Positions 1-7,330 of a DNA stretch of 14,171 bases are shown here, piece after piece. The DNA is from Alphaproteobacteria bacterium (GTDB lineage: Bacteria; Pseudomonadota; Alphaproteobacteria; Puniceispirillales; Puniceispirillaceae), in contig WTHV01000209.1 in assembly GCA_011525265.1 (NCBI GenBank), positions 1-14,171 of the forward strand, in the 5' to 3' direction. The notes under the pieces are model-generated. The model saw nothing but the letters and a program-made list of their open reading frames with translations, did no database searches and was not told where the DNA came from. How positions within the stretch are numbered: the stretch's first letter is position 1; each line of letters opens with the position of its first letter. Position numbers and translations under genes: made by a program.

Positions 1-517
1 GCATTGATTGCAGGCCATAAAGCCAGCCAAGCAAAGCGGCATTCATCAATAAGGCTGGCAGGGCAAATACTTGGACTGAGATATAATCAGACATATAGCC
101 TTCAACGGGCTCAGAGGCAGGCATAATCAGCACGGCAAAGCTTGCAATAAGCGGGTAGGCCACTATGAATAATGTGCCGCATAATGCGCCAATCAGAAGG
201 CCGCGCTGTAAGGGGCGTTGGACATCTTGCAAAGGCGCTGTGCCATTATGAAACCCGCCAGAAGCTTGAGAGGTCAACGCTGTGGTACTCATGCGCAAGA
301 AACCAAAAATCATCAATAAAAAATGAATTACAACCGTGCCAAGCGCCACGCCGCCAATCAGGGCAGGATCAGATAAATGCCCCATCATAGCGGTATCAGC
401 CGCCCCCACCAATGGCTGTGAGAGGTTAGAAATCATAATTGGCCAAGAAAGATGCCAAATATGAGACCAGCTTGCGTGATGGGATTGTTGCCCCATATCG
501 TTGGAGGTGTCTTTCAT
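1..517 (-). CDS. MATE family efflux transporter, DinF-like (N-terminal part, cut by window edge)
   Basis: Reading the minus strand from the ATG at 517-515 gives an uninterrupted frame of about 172 codons that runs off the left edge, so only the N-terminal third or so of a roughly 440-residue protein is present. The protein has hydrophobic helices and the pattern WPIMISNLSQPLVGAADTAM, then MGHLSDPALIGGVALG and FGFLRMSTTALTSQASG. These match the first two helices of DinF-type MATE exporters, inner-membrane antiporters that expel cationic drugs or metabolites using Na+ or H+. A GTG two codons upstream (523-521) is an alternative start, and no strong Shine-Dalgarno site is visible for either. The gene diverges from the glycosyltransferase cassette. 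The family is clear; the substrate cannot be read from the sequence. Confidence 0.85.
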   Translation of the reverse strand, partial: MKDTSNDMGQQSHHASWSHIWHLSWPIMISNLSQPLVGAADTAMMGHLSDPALIGGVALGTVVIHFLLMIFGFLRMSTTALTSQASGGFHNGTAPLQDVQRPLQRGLLIGALCGTLFIVAYPLIASFAVLIMPASEPVEGYMSDYISVQVFALPALLMNAALLGWLYGLQSM

Positions 518-562
518 GCGCACACTATGAGGCTTGCTGGCTGAGGATGCTAGCAAAATGAT

Positions 563-586
563 TGAAATTCTAGTGATTGAATTTCA
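563..586. promoter_or_regulatory. 8-base inverted repeat in divergent intergenic region (possible operator)
   Basis: TGAAATTC at 563-570 and GAATTTCA at 579-586 are perfect reverse complements separated by 8 bases, about one and a half helical turns between half-site centres. The repeat lies between the divergent MATE gene and the glycosyltransferase cassette, where a dimeric regulator could bind. The two arms also read as near-identical direct copies (GATTGAAATTC / GATTGAATTTC). AT-rich palindromes of this size can occur by chance, so the operator role is only a guess. Confidence 0.25.
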
Positions 587-651
587 GCCGCTGACTGCGT
601 AAAGTAAGCGCTGATTAATGGCTGATAAGATGAGCCTTATAGAAAGTAAGT

Positions 652-680
652 AGAGGCAGGGTCAGTTGCGCCTCTTTTTT
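652..680 (+). terminator. Terminator-like hairpin with T-tract upstream of the ArnT-like gene
   Basis: AGAGGC at 652-657 pairs perfectly with GCCTCT at 670-675 around a 12-base loop, and a run of six Ts follows (675-680). On the plus strand this has the layout of a weak Rho-independent terminator. No plus-strand gene ends upstream, so it would act inside the leader of the glycosyltransferase transcript or stop stray transcription arising within the intergenic region. The stem is only 6 bp, so strength is uncertain. Confidence 0.35.
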
Positions 681-702
681 GATGGTGGCGGGATAGCGTG
701 GT

Positions 703-2400
703 ATGCAGGGATTTCGATTGTTCGATAATGGGCATCATATCGCACAGCGTGTGAGTACGTTTTTGCGGATGAAATCTGCTATCTGGGTTGTCATGATCTT
801 GGTCGGCATGGCTGTGATGGTCGGCCATCAAACGCTTGCCCCTATTGACCGTGATGAGGCGCGTTTTAGCCAAGCAAGCAAACAGATGGTCGCCTCAAAA
901 GATTTCATCACGATTAAATTCCAAGATGAGTATCGCGCAAAAAAACCAGCTGGTATTTATTGGCTTCAGGCAAGCTCTGCTGCTTTATTTGGTACAGATG
1001 ATATCGCCAATTACCGCCTGCCAAGCTTGGCAGGGTATTTGGCCTCTTTCGCGCTTATGGTCGCCTTTGCCAAAATGATGAATCTGCGGGGGTGGGGCGG
1101 CATAGCCCCGGTGATGGCAGGGCTGCTATTGGCCTCAAATTTTATCATCTTTGCCGAAGCGCATCTTGCGAAAACAGACTCGGTTCTTCTGGCTTTGATC
1201 ATCTGGCAGCAAATGGCCTTGTTTGATGTGTATCGACGCCGTTCTGAAGGGCAAGCAGGAGCCGCCATTACCCAATTTTGGATTGCCTTTGCGCTGACCA
1301 TTTTAATCAAAGGGCCTATCGGGCCACTTGTGGCAAGCACAACGCTTATCATGCTAATGGCATTTGACAGGTCTTTTTCTGTTTTATCGCATATGCGGTT
1401 TTTGCGCGGTATCCTTATCACAGCTTTGATTGTGGCACCGTGGGCGGTATCTGTACAAATCGCCACACAAGGGGCTTTTTTGGATATTGCGATTAAAGCT
1501 GATTTCTTGGCAAAGGTGCAATCAGCTCAAGAATCCCACGGCGCGCCTTTTGGCACCTATCTTTTGCTTTTGCCACTTCTGGCCTTTCCAGCATCGTTGT
1601 TCGCAGGGCAATTGGCTATGATTGGCAAGACCTTATTCGCACGTGATACTGGGCGGTTTTTAATTGCATGGCTTGTTGGCTATATGGTTGTCATAGAAAT
1701 CGTACCGACAAAATTGCCACATTATATCCTGCCTATTTTACCAGCTTTATGGTTGCTTGTTTTGCTGGCATTCAGCTATCCGGCACAGGCCAGTAAATGG
1801 CGTATACGCCTAAGCTATGTGATTATGGGTATCTCTGCGTTTAGCGGGGCAGGCTTAGCTCTTGTGCTTGGTGTGTTGGCATTGCGCTATGGCGGCATTG
1901 GCAGCGGTGTTGCATTTTTCTCAAGCTTGCTTGTGATAAGTCTAACAGGCTTTTTATTTGCTGGTTTTTGGCGCTGGCTAAAGGCGCCGCAATCAGCGCT
2001 GATGTCAGGCATTTTGGCACTTGGTGTCGTTATTCATATGGTCATTATTGCAGGTGTTGTCTCAAACGCTCATCGCATTCACCCCTCCACCGCGCTAAGC
2101 CATGCTATCTCTCAGTTAAAGCATCGCCCTGCTTTGATTGCCGCTGCAGGTTATCATGAGCCATCGATGGTGTTCTTGCTTGGCCGCGATATATTGCTTG
2201 TGGAAGAGACAGAGGCCGCACTGCTATTGGCAGAAGCAGATGATGGGCTTGCCATTATCGAAGCGCGCAAAAAGAAAAAATTCCATGAGGTGGTCGCAAA
2301 ATTATCACTAGAGGTAACAGAAGTAGACCGCATTGATGGCTTTAATATTTCCAAAGGACAAGATATCACCCTCAGCCTTTATAGGCGTGCTGATAAATAG
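703..2400 (+). CDS. ArnT-like glycosyltransferase, PMT/GT83 family integral membrane protein
   Basis: This 565-residue protein has many hydrophobic segments. Near the N-terminus it carries APIDRDEARFSQASKQM (acidic DRDE at residues 49-52), then QDEYRAKKPAGIYWLQ (about 74-89), and further on PTKLPHYILPILPALWL (about 335-351). These are family hallmarks of ArnT-type lipid A sugar transferases and related polyprenyl-phosphate-sugar:acceptor transferases, with the first acidic loop facing the periplasm and holding the catalytic aspartate. The expected reaction is transfer of a sugar from undecaprenyl-phosphate to lipid A, core LPS or another periplasmic acceptor. It leads a three-gene cassette followed by a GT2 donor synthase and a LAB_N protein. 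The first ATG is at 703; the ATG at 769 (MKSAIWVV) starts right at the first membrane helix and is a credible alternative. Neither has a strong ribosome site. Sugar and acceptor cannot be read from the sequence. Confidence 0.85.
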   Translation: MQGFRLFDNGHHIAQRVSTFLRMKSAIWVVMILVGMAVMVGHQTLAPIDRDEARFSQASKQMVASKDFITIKFQDEYRAKKPAGIYWLQASSAALFGTDDIANYRLPSLAGYLASFALMVAFAKMMNLRGWGGIAPVMAGLLLASNFIIFAEAHLAKTDSVLLALIIWQQMALFDVYRRRSEGQAGAAITQFWIAFALTILIKGPIGPLVASTTLIMLMAFDRSFSVLSHMRFLRGILITALIVAPWAVSVQIATQGAFLDIAIKADFLAKVQSAQESHGAPFGTYLLLLPLLAFPASLFAGQLAMIGKTLFARDTGRFLIAWLVGYMVVIEIVPTKLPHYILPILPALWLLVLLAFSYPAQASKWRIRLSYVIMGISAFSGAGLALVLGVLALRYGGIGSGVAFFSSLLVISLTGFLFAGFWRWLKAPQSALMSGILALGVVIHMVIIAGVVSNAHRIHPSTALSHAISQLKHRPALIAAAGYHEPSMVFLLGRDILLVEETEAALLLAEADDGLAIIEARKKKKFHEVVAKLSLEVTEVDRIDGFNISKGQDITLSLYRRADK

Positions 2401-2510
2401 GGTGGCTCATGGCATTTGACCTTCGCTAGTCAACTCGTTACAACCAAACATAATAGGCGCGCTATGTGCCGTCTTTTAGTCTTTTTCAAGGTTTTGGCAA
2501 AAGTAATTTT

Positions 2511-3359
2511 ATGACGATCAGCCCTCCTACACATCACACAGCAGATGCGCCCCTCTCAAATGGCAATGTCTCAATTGAACGCGTATCTTGTGATATTTCT
2601 GTTATCGTTCCGGTGATGAATGAGCAGGGAAATATTCGCCCTCTTATTGATGAGATTGGCGAGGCGCTTAAAGGCCGTGATTATGAGATCATCTATATTG
2701 ATGATGGCTCTGATGATAGCTCTGATACAGAATTAGCCACAGCAGCTGAAGAGGTAGAGCGGCTTATCGTTCTGCGCCACACTGTGCGTGCCGGACAATC
2801 AGCGGCAATACGTTCAGGGCTTTTGCGCTCATCTGGCAAGCTGATTTGTGTGCTTGATGGTGATGGGCAAAATGTGCCATCTGATTTGCCGCATTTGATT
2901 GAACAGCTAGAGACGATACGCCCTGCCCGTGGCATGGCTGGTGGTGTGCGCACAAAGCGTGTTGATAGCTATATGAGACGTAAAGCCTCTGGCTTTGCCC
3001 GCTTTATTCGCAAGACAATGTTAAAAGATACGCACCCTGATTCAGGATGTGGGATCAAAGTGGTTGATAGGGATATTTTCCTGCAATTGCCATTTTTTAA
3101 CCATATGCATCGTTTCATGCCATCTCTTGTTCGTCGTGCAGGTGGTGAGGTGCTAGCAGTGCCTGTGGCCCATCGTGCAAGAGGAGCAGGGGCATCAAAA
3201 TATACAAATATTAATCGCCTGCTTGTTGGCATTGTTGATATTATCGGGGTTATCTGGCTGATTAGGCGTGCTGATAAATCACAATCAGTCACAATTGTCA
3301 GCCTGCCAAAACCAGCCAGCAAGAAGTCAGCAGCTAAGAAAAAGGATCACTCATCATGA
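2511..3359 (+). CDS. GT2 family glycosyltransferase, GtrB/DPM1-like polyprenyl-phosphate sugar synthase
   Basis: The protein has a GT-A fold: ISVIVPVMNEQGN at the start, YIDDGSDDSS for nucleotide binding, VLDGDGQN as the metal-binding DxD motif, and DSGCGIKV further on, all typical of dolichol/undecaprenyl-phosphate sugar synthases. A single hydrophobic stretch near the C-terminus (LLVGIVDIIGVIWLI) would hold it on the membrane, and the tail is lysine-rich. The expected role is to load a sugar from a nucleotide donor onto undecaprenyl phosphate at the cytoplasmic face, supplying the ArnT-like enzyme encoded just upstream. The start is uncertain: the ATG at 2511 gives 282 residues, while an in-frame GTG at 2466 gives 297 with a low-complexity extension. 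The last codons overlap the next gene by 4 bases (ATGA at 3356-3359). The sugar is unknown; in Rhizobium the RgtE/RgtA-D pairings with galacturonate have a comparable logic. Confidence 0.88.
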   Translation: MTISPPTHHTADAPLSNGNVSIERVSCDISVIVPVMNEQGNIRPLIDEIGEALKGRDYEIIYIDDGSDDSSDTELATAAEEVERLIVLRHTVRAGQSAAIRSGLLRSSGKLICVLDGDGQNVPSDLPHLIEQLETIRPARGMAGGVRTKRVDSYMRRKASGFARFIRKTMLKDTHPDSGCGIKVVDRDIFLQLPFFNHMHRFMPSLVRRAGGEVLAVPVAHRARGAGASKYTNINRLLVGIVDIIGVIWLIRRADKSQSVTIVSLPKPASKKSAAKKKDHSS

Positions 3360-3730
3360 TTGCAGCATTATCAGATGCGATTGGCGCAGGTGCGCTTGCT
3401 GTTGGCAGTGTTCTTGTTACGCTACTGCCTTTCCTGCCGCAGTCAATTGCCACACAGCCAGAGCAAATCATGATCATTGTTGGCTTTGGTGGTCAGGCCT
3501 TGTTTGCGAGCCGTTTTATCATTCAATGGCTGAAGTCTGAGGGTGCGCGCAAATCTGTGATACCTGTTGCCTTTTGGTATTTTTCAATTGGCGGCGGTGC
3601 GGTGTTGCTTCTCTATGCGATTTGGCGCCAAGACCCTGTTATTATGTGTGGTCAAGGCATTGGCCTGTTTATTTATGCGCGTAATTTATATTTTATCTTG
3701 CGCCCAACAGAGGCTGTTACTGACAAATAA
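3356..3730 (+). CDS. Small membrane protein with lipid A biosynthesis N-terminal (LAB_N) domain
   Basis: This 124-residue protein has three clear hydrophobic segments (about 36-56, 70-90 and 94-114). It carries the LAB_N signature: GFGGQALFASRFIIQWLKSE, then SVIPVAFWYFSIGGG, then GQGIGLFIYARNLYFI. The domain is named for its fusion to LpxB in some bacteria, but here it stands alone with no LpxB catalytic part, which is common in Alphaproteobacteria. From memory it belongs to the same broad fold group as MtN3/SWEET and PQ-loop half-transporters. Translation is coupled to the upstream GT2 gene by an ATGA overlap. Its position in the cassette suggests a partner role, possibly flipping or presenting the lipid-linked sugar as GtrA or ArnE/F do; this is inference. 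An extra hydrophobic stretch at residues 8-30 may be a fourth helix. Confidence 0.85.
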   Translation: MIAALSDAIGAGALAVGSVLVTLLPFLPQSIATQPEQIMIIVGFGGQALFASRFIIQWLKSEGARKSVIPVAFWYFSIGGGAVLLLYAIWRQDPVIMCGQGIGLFIYARNLYFILRPTEAVTDK

Positions 3731-3752
3731 TCTGCCGCTATAGGGCCCGCTT

Positions 3753-4172
3753 TTATAAGGTTGTTTGCGCCATTTTCATAATGATATCCCAGTGACGGTC
3801 GCTCACAGCTACAACCGATAGGCGTGATTGCCGAATGAGCGCAATATCTGCCAATTCTGGTTCTGCCTTTATCATGGCAAGTGTAACAGGTTGCGTGACA
3901 GCTTTTACCGCTTTGACTGTGACCATGCCAAAACGTCCAGAGGCATCGGTGGGATCAGGATGATAGGTCTCACAGACCTCAACAATGCCCACAATCTGCT
4001 TTTCATTGACGGAATGATAGAAAAAGGCCAAATCTCCAATGGCCATGGCTTTCATATTATTCGATGCTTGATAATTGCGCACCCCATCCCAGCCTTCGCC
4101 TTGCGCACCCTTAGCGACTTGATCTTGCCAAGACCATGATGATGGTTCGGATTTTAAAAGCCAATATGCCAT
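3753..4172 (-). CDS. EVE domain-containing protein (PUA-like, THYN1 family)
   Basis: This 139-residue protein is an almost bare EVE domain. It begins MAYWLLKSEPSSWSW and continues with GWDGVRNYQASNNMKAM, DLAFFYHS, IVGIVEV and ends with IRQSRLSVVAVSDRHW, all conserved in the family. EVE domains share the PUA-like fold and bind modified bases in DNA or RNA through an aromatic cage; the housekeeping bacterial copies have no settled function. It is the last gene of the tsaD-gpsA-EVE operon, 28 bases after gpsA, and converges with the LAB_N gene, leaving 22 bases between stops. It has an excellent Shine-Dalgarno site (see 4181-4186). The link to tsaD, a tRNA-modification gene, is compatible with an RNA role but does not prove it. 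Confidence 0.9.
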   Translation of the reverse strand: MAYWLLKSEPSSWSWQDQVAKGAQGEGWDGVRNYQASNNMKAMAIGDLAFFYHSVNEKQIVGIVEVCETYHPDPTDASGRFGMVTVKAVKAVTQPVTLAMIKAEPELADIALIRQSRLSVVAVSDRHWDIIMKMAQTTL

Positions 4173-4180
4173 AAGGTGCT

Positions 4181-4186
4181 CCTCCT
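4181..4186 (-). promoter_or_regulatory. Strong Shine-Dalgarno site of the EVE gene
   Basis: On the minus strand AGGAGG lies 8 bases before the ATG at 4172-4170, a perfect anti-16S match at good spacing. It fixes the start of the EVE protein. Most other starts in this window have weaker sites, so this downstream gene may be translated independently of gpsA. Confidence 0.75.
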
Positions 4187-4200
4187 ATTTTTTTAAACGA

Positions 4201-5184
4201 TTACTCTCTGGCGGCCTTTCGTGCCAATAAATCTGTGATAAGCATTGTTAAATCTGCGCCATTAAGCGCCTTTGTTACCGCTGCGGTAATCGGCATTTCA
4301 ATTTGTAATTCAGCGGCTCTTTTGGCAAGTAGAGGGGCGGTGCGTGCGCCTTCGGCTAGGGCAGATGGCAGAGGCTTTCCTGCCCCTAATGCTAAGCCAT
4401 AGGCCATATTGCGCGAATGCGGCCCTGCTGCTGTTAAAGACAGATCGCCAATACCTGCAAGACCGCTCAAGCTTGCAGGATTGCCGCCTAATGCGGTGAT
4501 AAGGCGCCCTGTCTCTGCAAGTCCTCTTGTGATAAGCGCTGCTTTGGCATTATCGCCAAGACCAAGGCCCGCACAAATGCCTGCGGCAAGTGCAATAACG
4601 TTTTTAACAGCCCCGCCAACAGCAACACCAATGGGATCATCGCCGCTATAAAGGCGTAAATGGCTTGGTAGGAAATCAGCGATAACCTGTTCAGATAGCG
4701 CATCATTATGTGAGGCTACAACAAGCGCGGCAGGTAGTCCTTTAATCACCTCATCAGCAAAAGAAGGGCCAGATAAAAGCGCAAAGGGTCTGTCAGCGGC
4801 ATGATGTGCCATAAATTCAGGCAAGAGGAGGCCGCTATGGGTCGCGCTATCTATGAGGCCTTTAGCACATAATATGACAGGGCAATCAGCGCTGCATTGT
4901 GCCGCGATAAGGGCAATAGCATCCATCGTGGCAGCCGCAGGAAGCACAAGATAAACCCGATCCGCATTGGCAAGACAGCCGATATCTGTGGTCGCATTAA
5001 GAGGGGTTGGCAGAGGCATATTATCCAAGCGTGGGACATGACCGCCTGATAGAGCATCCGCTGTTGTTTTATCACGCACAAGACAGTGCACCATGCTATC
5101 ATGGTTAATAGACAGTGCCATAGCAAGTGCCGCGCCCCATGCGCCGCCGCCCATTACAATGATTTTCTGTTTATTCTCCGCCAT
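4201..5184 (-). CDS. gpsA: NAD(P)H-dependent glycerol-3-phosphate dehydrogenase
   Basis: This 327-residue protein has the usual GpsA length and layout. The N-terminal Rossmann fold carries GGGAWG (12-17) for dinucleotide binding, followed by CAKGL with Lys108, LSGPSFADEV (about 138-146), and GGAVKNVIALAAGICAGLG with the catalytic Lys194. The C-terminal domain holds GLAGIGDLSLT and the arginine of HSRN that contacts substrate. The enzyme reduces dihydroxyacetone phosphate to sn-glycerol-3-phosphate in the cytoplasm, the entry point for phospholipid synthesis. It lies 26 bases downstream of tsaD, a pairing common in Alphaproteobacteria, and is presumably co-transcribed. The ribosome site is modest (AAGAG six bases before the ATG). 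No missing catalytic residue was seen. Confidence 0.97.
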   Translation of the reverse strand: MAENKQKIIVMGGGAWGAALAMALSINHDSMVHCLVRDKTTADALSGGHVPRLDNMPLPTPLNATTDIGCLANADRVYLVLPAAATMDAIALIAAQCSADCPVILCAKGLIDSATHSGLLLPEFMAHHAADRPFALLSGPSFADEVIKGLPAALVVASHNDALSEQVIADFLPSHLRLYSGDDPIGVAVGGAVKNVIALAAGICAGLGLGDNAKAALITRGLAETGRLITALGGNPASLSGLAGIGDLSLTAAGPHSRNMAYGLALGAGKPLPSALAEGARTAPLLAKRAAELQIEMPITAAVTKALNGADLTMLITDLLARKAARE

Positions 5185-5210
5185 ATTATCTCTTTATTGG
5201 CTGTTAGCTT

Positions 5211-6311
5211 TTATGGCCTTACACCGCGGCCAGGCGGAGGCGCGGCGCTTTCATCTAGCGGCCATCTTGGGCGAGGGGCAAAATCACGTGATGATGGCTG
5301 GCCTCTTGAGGCATATTCTGTCCCTGCCCACGCAATCATTGCGGCATTATCTGTGCATAAAGCGGCAGGTGGCACGATAAGGCGTGCTTGTGCGTTTGAG
5401 GCAACTTTATCTAATGTTTCTGCAATCTTTTTATTGGCCGCAACACCGCCTGCAACGACCAATACAGGGTCTTTCGCAAAGGCGGCGTTCTGCTTGGCGA
5501 TAGCAAGTGCTTTGGTCACGCGGTCGCCAAGGCAATCTGTGATAGCATCTTGAAGGGCGGCGGCATAATCTGCCACCTCATGCGCATCACCATATTTCTC
5601 AACGGCTTGTGCGAGCGCTGTTTTCAGACCCGAAAACGAAAAATGACAATGATCTGCCCCTTTTAGCGGACGTGGTAAGCGTAACGCCTTTGGGTTACCA
5701 TTAAGGGCGCTTTTTTCAATCGCAGGCCCACCTGGATAGCCAAGGCCAAGGACTTTGGCACTTTTGTCAAATAGCTCCCCTGCCGCATCATCCATAGTTG
5801 TGCCAAGGCGCTCATAGCTACCAACATCTTTGACCAATAATAATTGCGTATGACCGCCAGAGACAAGAAGCAACAAATAAGGAAATGCCACCTTATCTGT
5901 GAGGCGTGCGGTCAAAGCATGCCCTTCAAGATGGTTAATCGCATAATAGGGCTTGTCATGAAATTGTGCCATCGCCTTTGCTGCCACTGTTCCGACAAGC
6001 ACCCCGCCAATAAGGCCAGGCCCTGCTGTGGCGGCAACGCCATCTATCTCATCCCATGTGATGCCTGCCTCTTGCAATGCATGACGCACCACAGGCTCTA
6101 ATGTATCAAGATGCGCCCTTGCCGCTATTTCAGGCACAACACCACCATGAGAGGCGTGAATCTCAGAGGAAGAGGCAATAACATTAGATAAAATTGTTGT
6201 ATCAGAGCGCACAATTGCCGCCGCTGTCTCATCACAAGAGCTTTCAAGGCCTAAGATTGTGATAGGAGCGGGATTTTTGTGTTTTTTTTCATCATGCGCA
6301 GTCATCGACAC
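5211..6311 (-). CDS. tsaD: tRNA N6-adenosine threonylcarbamoyltransferase TsaD
   Basis: TsaD transfers the threonylcarbamoyl group from threonylcarbamoyl-AMP to A37 of ANN-decoding tRNAs, working with TsaB and TsaE. The 366-residue sequence shows ILGLESSCDETAAA at the start, the metal-binding NHLEGHA (His127 and His131), SGGHTQL (151-157), TMDDAAGELFDKSAK, AGGVAAN and CTDNAAMIAWAG with the third metal ligand Asp321. The C-terminus carries a short proline/arginine-rich extension. The start is probably the GTG at 6311: AAGGA precedes it by about 6 bases, against about 12 for the ATG two codons in (6305). It leads the tsaD-gpsA-EVE operon and diverges from hemC with only about 44 bases between starts, so both promoters must be packed into or beyond that gap. 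Confidence 0.97.
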   Translation of the reverse strand: MSMTAHDEKKHKNPAPITILGLESSCDETAAAIVRSDTTILSNVIASSSEIHASHGGVVPEIAARAHLDTLEPVVRHALQEAGITWDEIDGVAATAGPGLIGGVLVGTVAAKAMAQFHDKPYYAINHLEGHALTARLTDKVAFPYLLLLVSGGHTQLLLVKDVGSYERLGTTMDDAAGELFDKSAKVLGLGYPGGPAIEKSALNGNPKALRLPRPLKGADHCHFSFSGLKTALAQAVEKYGDAHEVADYAAALQDAITDCLGDRVTKALAIAKQNAAFAKDPVLVVAGGVAANKKIAETLDKVASNAQARLIVPPAALCTDNAAMIAWAGTEYASRGQPSSRDFAPRPRWPLDESAAPPPGRGVRP

Positions 6312-6355
6312 TTTTTTCCTTTTACATCTATTTGATACATCATTAGACAGAAGTC
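6312..6355. promoter_or_regulatory. Compact divergent promoter region between tsaD and hemC
   Basis: Only 44 bases separate the GTG of tsaD from the ATG of hemC. The stretch is AT-rich and contains the AAGGA ribosome site of tsaD. TTTACA at 6321-6326 resembles a -35 box reading toward hemC, but the matching -10 would sit almost on the hemC start. I could not identify a convincing promoter pair for either gene, so one or both promoters may lie inside the opposite coding sequence. Confidence 0.4.
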
Positions 6356-7291
6356 ATGAAGTCCTATCATGAAATCTTTGCCCAAGCACCTTTGCGTCTG
6401 GTGACACGTCAATCAAAATTGGCACGTGTGCAAACAGATATCGTAACCGCACAGCTTGGCGATGTTGCGCATAAAGTGATGGGCGTATCAACCTCTGGTG
6501 ATGAAATTCTTGACCGCCCGCTGGTTGAGATTGGTGGTAAAGGGGTCTTTATCAAAGCGCTTGAGGCTGTGATGATACAAGGCAAGGCTGATGCGGCGGT
6601 GCATTCCTTTAAGGATATGGAAACAGTCCTAGCAGATGGTACAGAATTATGTGCGATTCTGCCCAGAGCTGATAGGCGTGATGCCCTTGTTGGCCCTTAT
6701 CGATGCATTGAGGAATTACCGCAAGGGGCTGTTGTTGGCACCTCTTCTGTCAGGCGTGCGTCATTATTACGTAATCTGCGCCCTGACCTTCAGATAACAT
6801 TATTGCGCGGTAATGTGCAACGCCGGCTCGCACAGCTTGAATCAGGTGCGTATGATGCCATTATTTTGGCAATGGCTGGCCTCTCGCGTCTTGGTCTTGA
6901 GGGGCTTGGTCATCCGCTTGATGAGGCGGTGATGATGCCTGCGGCTTCGCAAGGTGTGATTGCGATACAAATTGCAACAGATGATAAAGAGCGGGCGGCG
7001 GCAATGCAGGCTGTGTTTGCGCCAATGCATTGTGAGACCACAGCCCTTGTGACACGTGCAGAGCGCGCATTGCTTGCGCATCTTGACGGATCATGCCGCA
7101 CGCCAATCGGTGCCATGGCTGATCAGCATGATGATGGCCGTATCACCTTAAAAGGCCTTGTCCTTAGCACAGATGGCACAAAGCGATTTGAAGCAGAAGC
7201 CACTGGTGAAAGTGATACAGCACAGGCACTTGGCATAAGGGTTGCTGAGGCATTGTTGTCACAATGTGGTGGGCGTGATTTTCTTGCCTAA
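6356..7291 (+). CDS. hemC: Hydroxymethylbilane synthase (porphobilinogen deaminase)
   Basis: HemC joins four porphobilinogen units into the linear tetrapyrrole hydroxymethylbilane. The 311-residue sequence has the family's key elements: LRLVTRQSKLA near the start, GGKGVFIKALE (60-70), VHSFKDME with Lys86 and catalytic Asp87, GTSSVRRASLLRNLRP (Arg133/134), LLRGNVQRRL with Arg151, and HLDGSCRTPIG, whose Cys247 anchors the dipyrromethane cofactor. The more usual GTRGSPLA near the N-terminus reads VTRQSKLA here, a modest divergence. It starts the heme operon hemC-hemD-mic60-hemY; hemD begins 39 bases downstream. The ATG at 6356 has only a weak AGAAG ribosome site. Confidence 0.97.
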   Translation: MKSYHEIFAQAPLRLVTRQSKLARVQTDIVTAQLGDVAHKVMGVSTSGDEILDRPLVEIGGKGVFIKALEAVMIQGKADAAVHSFKDMETVLADGTELCAILPRADRRDALVGPYRCIEELPQGAVVGTSSVRRASLLRNLRPDLQITLLRGNVQRRLAQLESGAYDAIILAMAGLSRLGLEGLGHPLDEAVMMPAASQGVIAIQIATDDKERAAAMQAVFAPMHCETTALVTRAERALLAHLDGSCRTPIGAMADQHDDGRITLKGLVLSTDGTKRFEAEATGESDTAQALGIRVAEALLSQCGGRDFLA

Positions 7292-7330
7292 ATATTGCCT
7301 TTGATGCCCGTAATAAGATAGGCTTGGCGC

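Noticed and set aside
172..390. 72-codon plus-strand open frame
   Set aside because: It lies antisense within the MATE coding region, has no recognisable domain and looks like an accidental frame.
1011..1466. 151-codon minus-strand open frame inside the ArnT-like gene
   Set aside because: It is fully antisense to a well-supported membrane protein; the composition is low-complexity shadow sequence with no family resemblance.
2416..2454. TTGACC and CATAAT upstream of the GT2 gene as a promoter
   Set aside because: The spacing is about 27 bases, far from the usual 16-18, so they do not form a standard sigma-70 promoter.
2382..3279. A 17-base identical word (taggcgtgctgataaat) at 2382-2398 and 3263-3279, near the ends of the two glycosyltransferase genes
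   Set aside because: Both copies encode the same R-R-A-D-K residues in frame, and AGG-CGT-type codon pairs recur elsewhere in the window, so shared codon preference or chance explains it. No longer repeat or flanking duplication supports a mobile or regulatory element.
3731..3752. GGGCCC palindrome between the convergent LAB_N and EVE genes as a terminator
   Set aside because: The palindrome has no loop and no adequate stem, and the T run after it is short and interrupted, so it does not form a convincing hairpin terminator.
5086..5553. 155-codon plus-strand open frame across the gpsA/tsaD junction
   Set aside because: It is antisense to two conserved genes and resembles no protein; the minus-strand genes carry all the conserved motifs.
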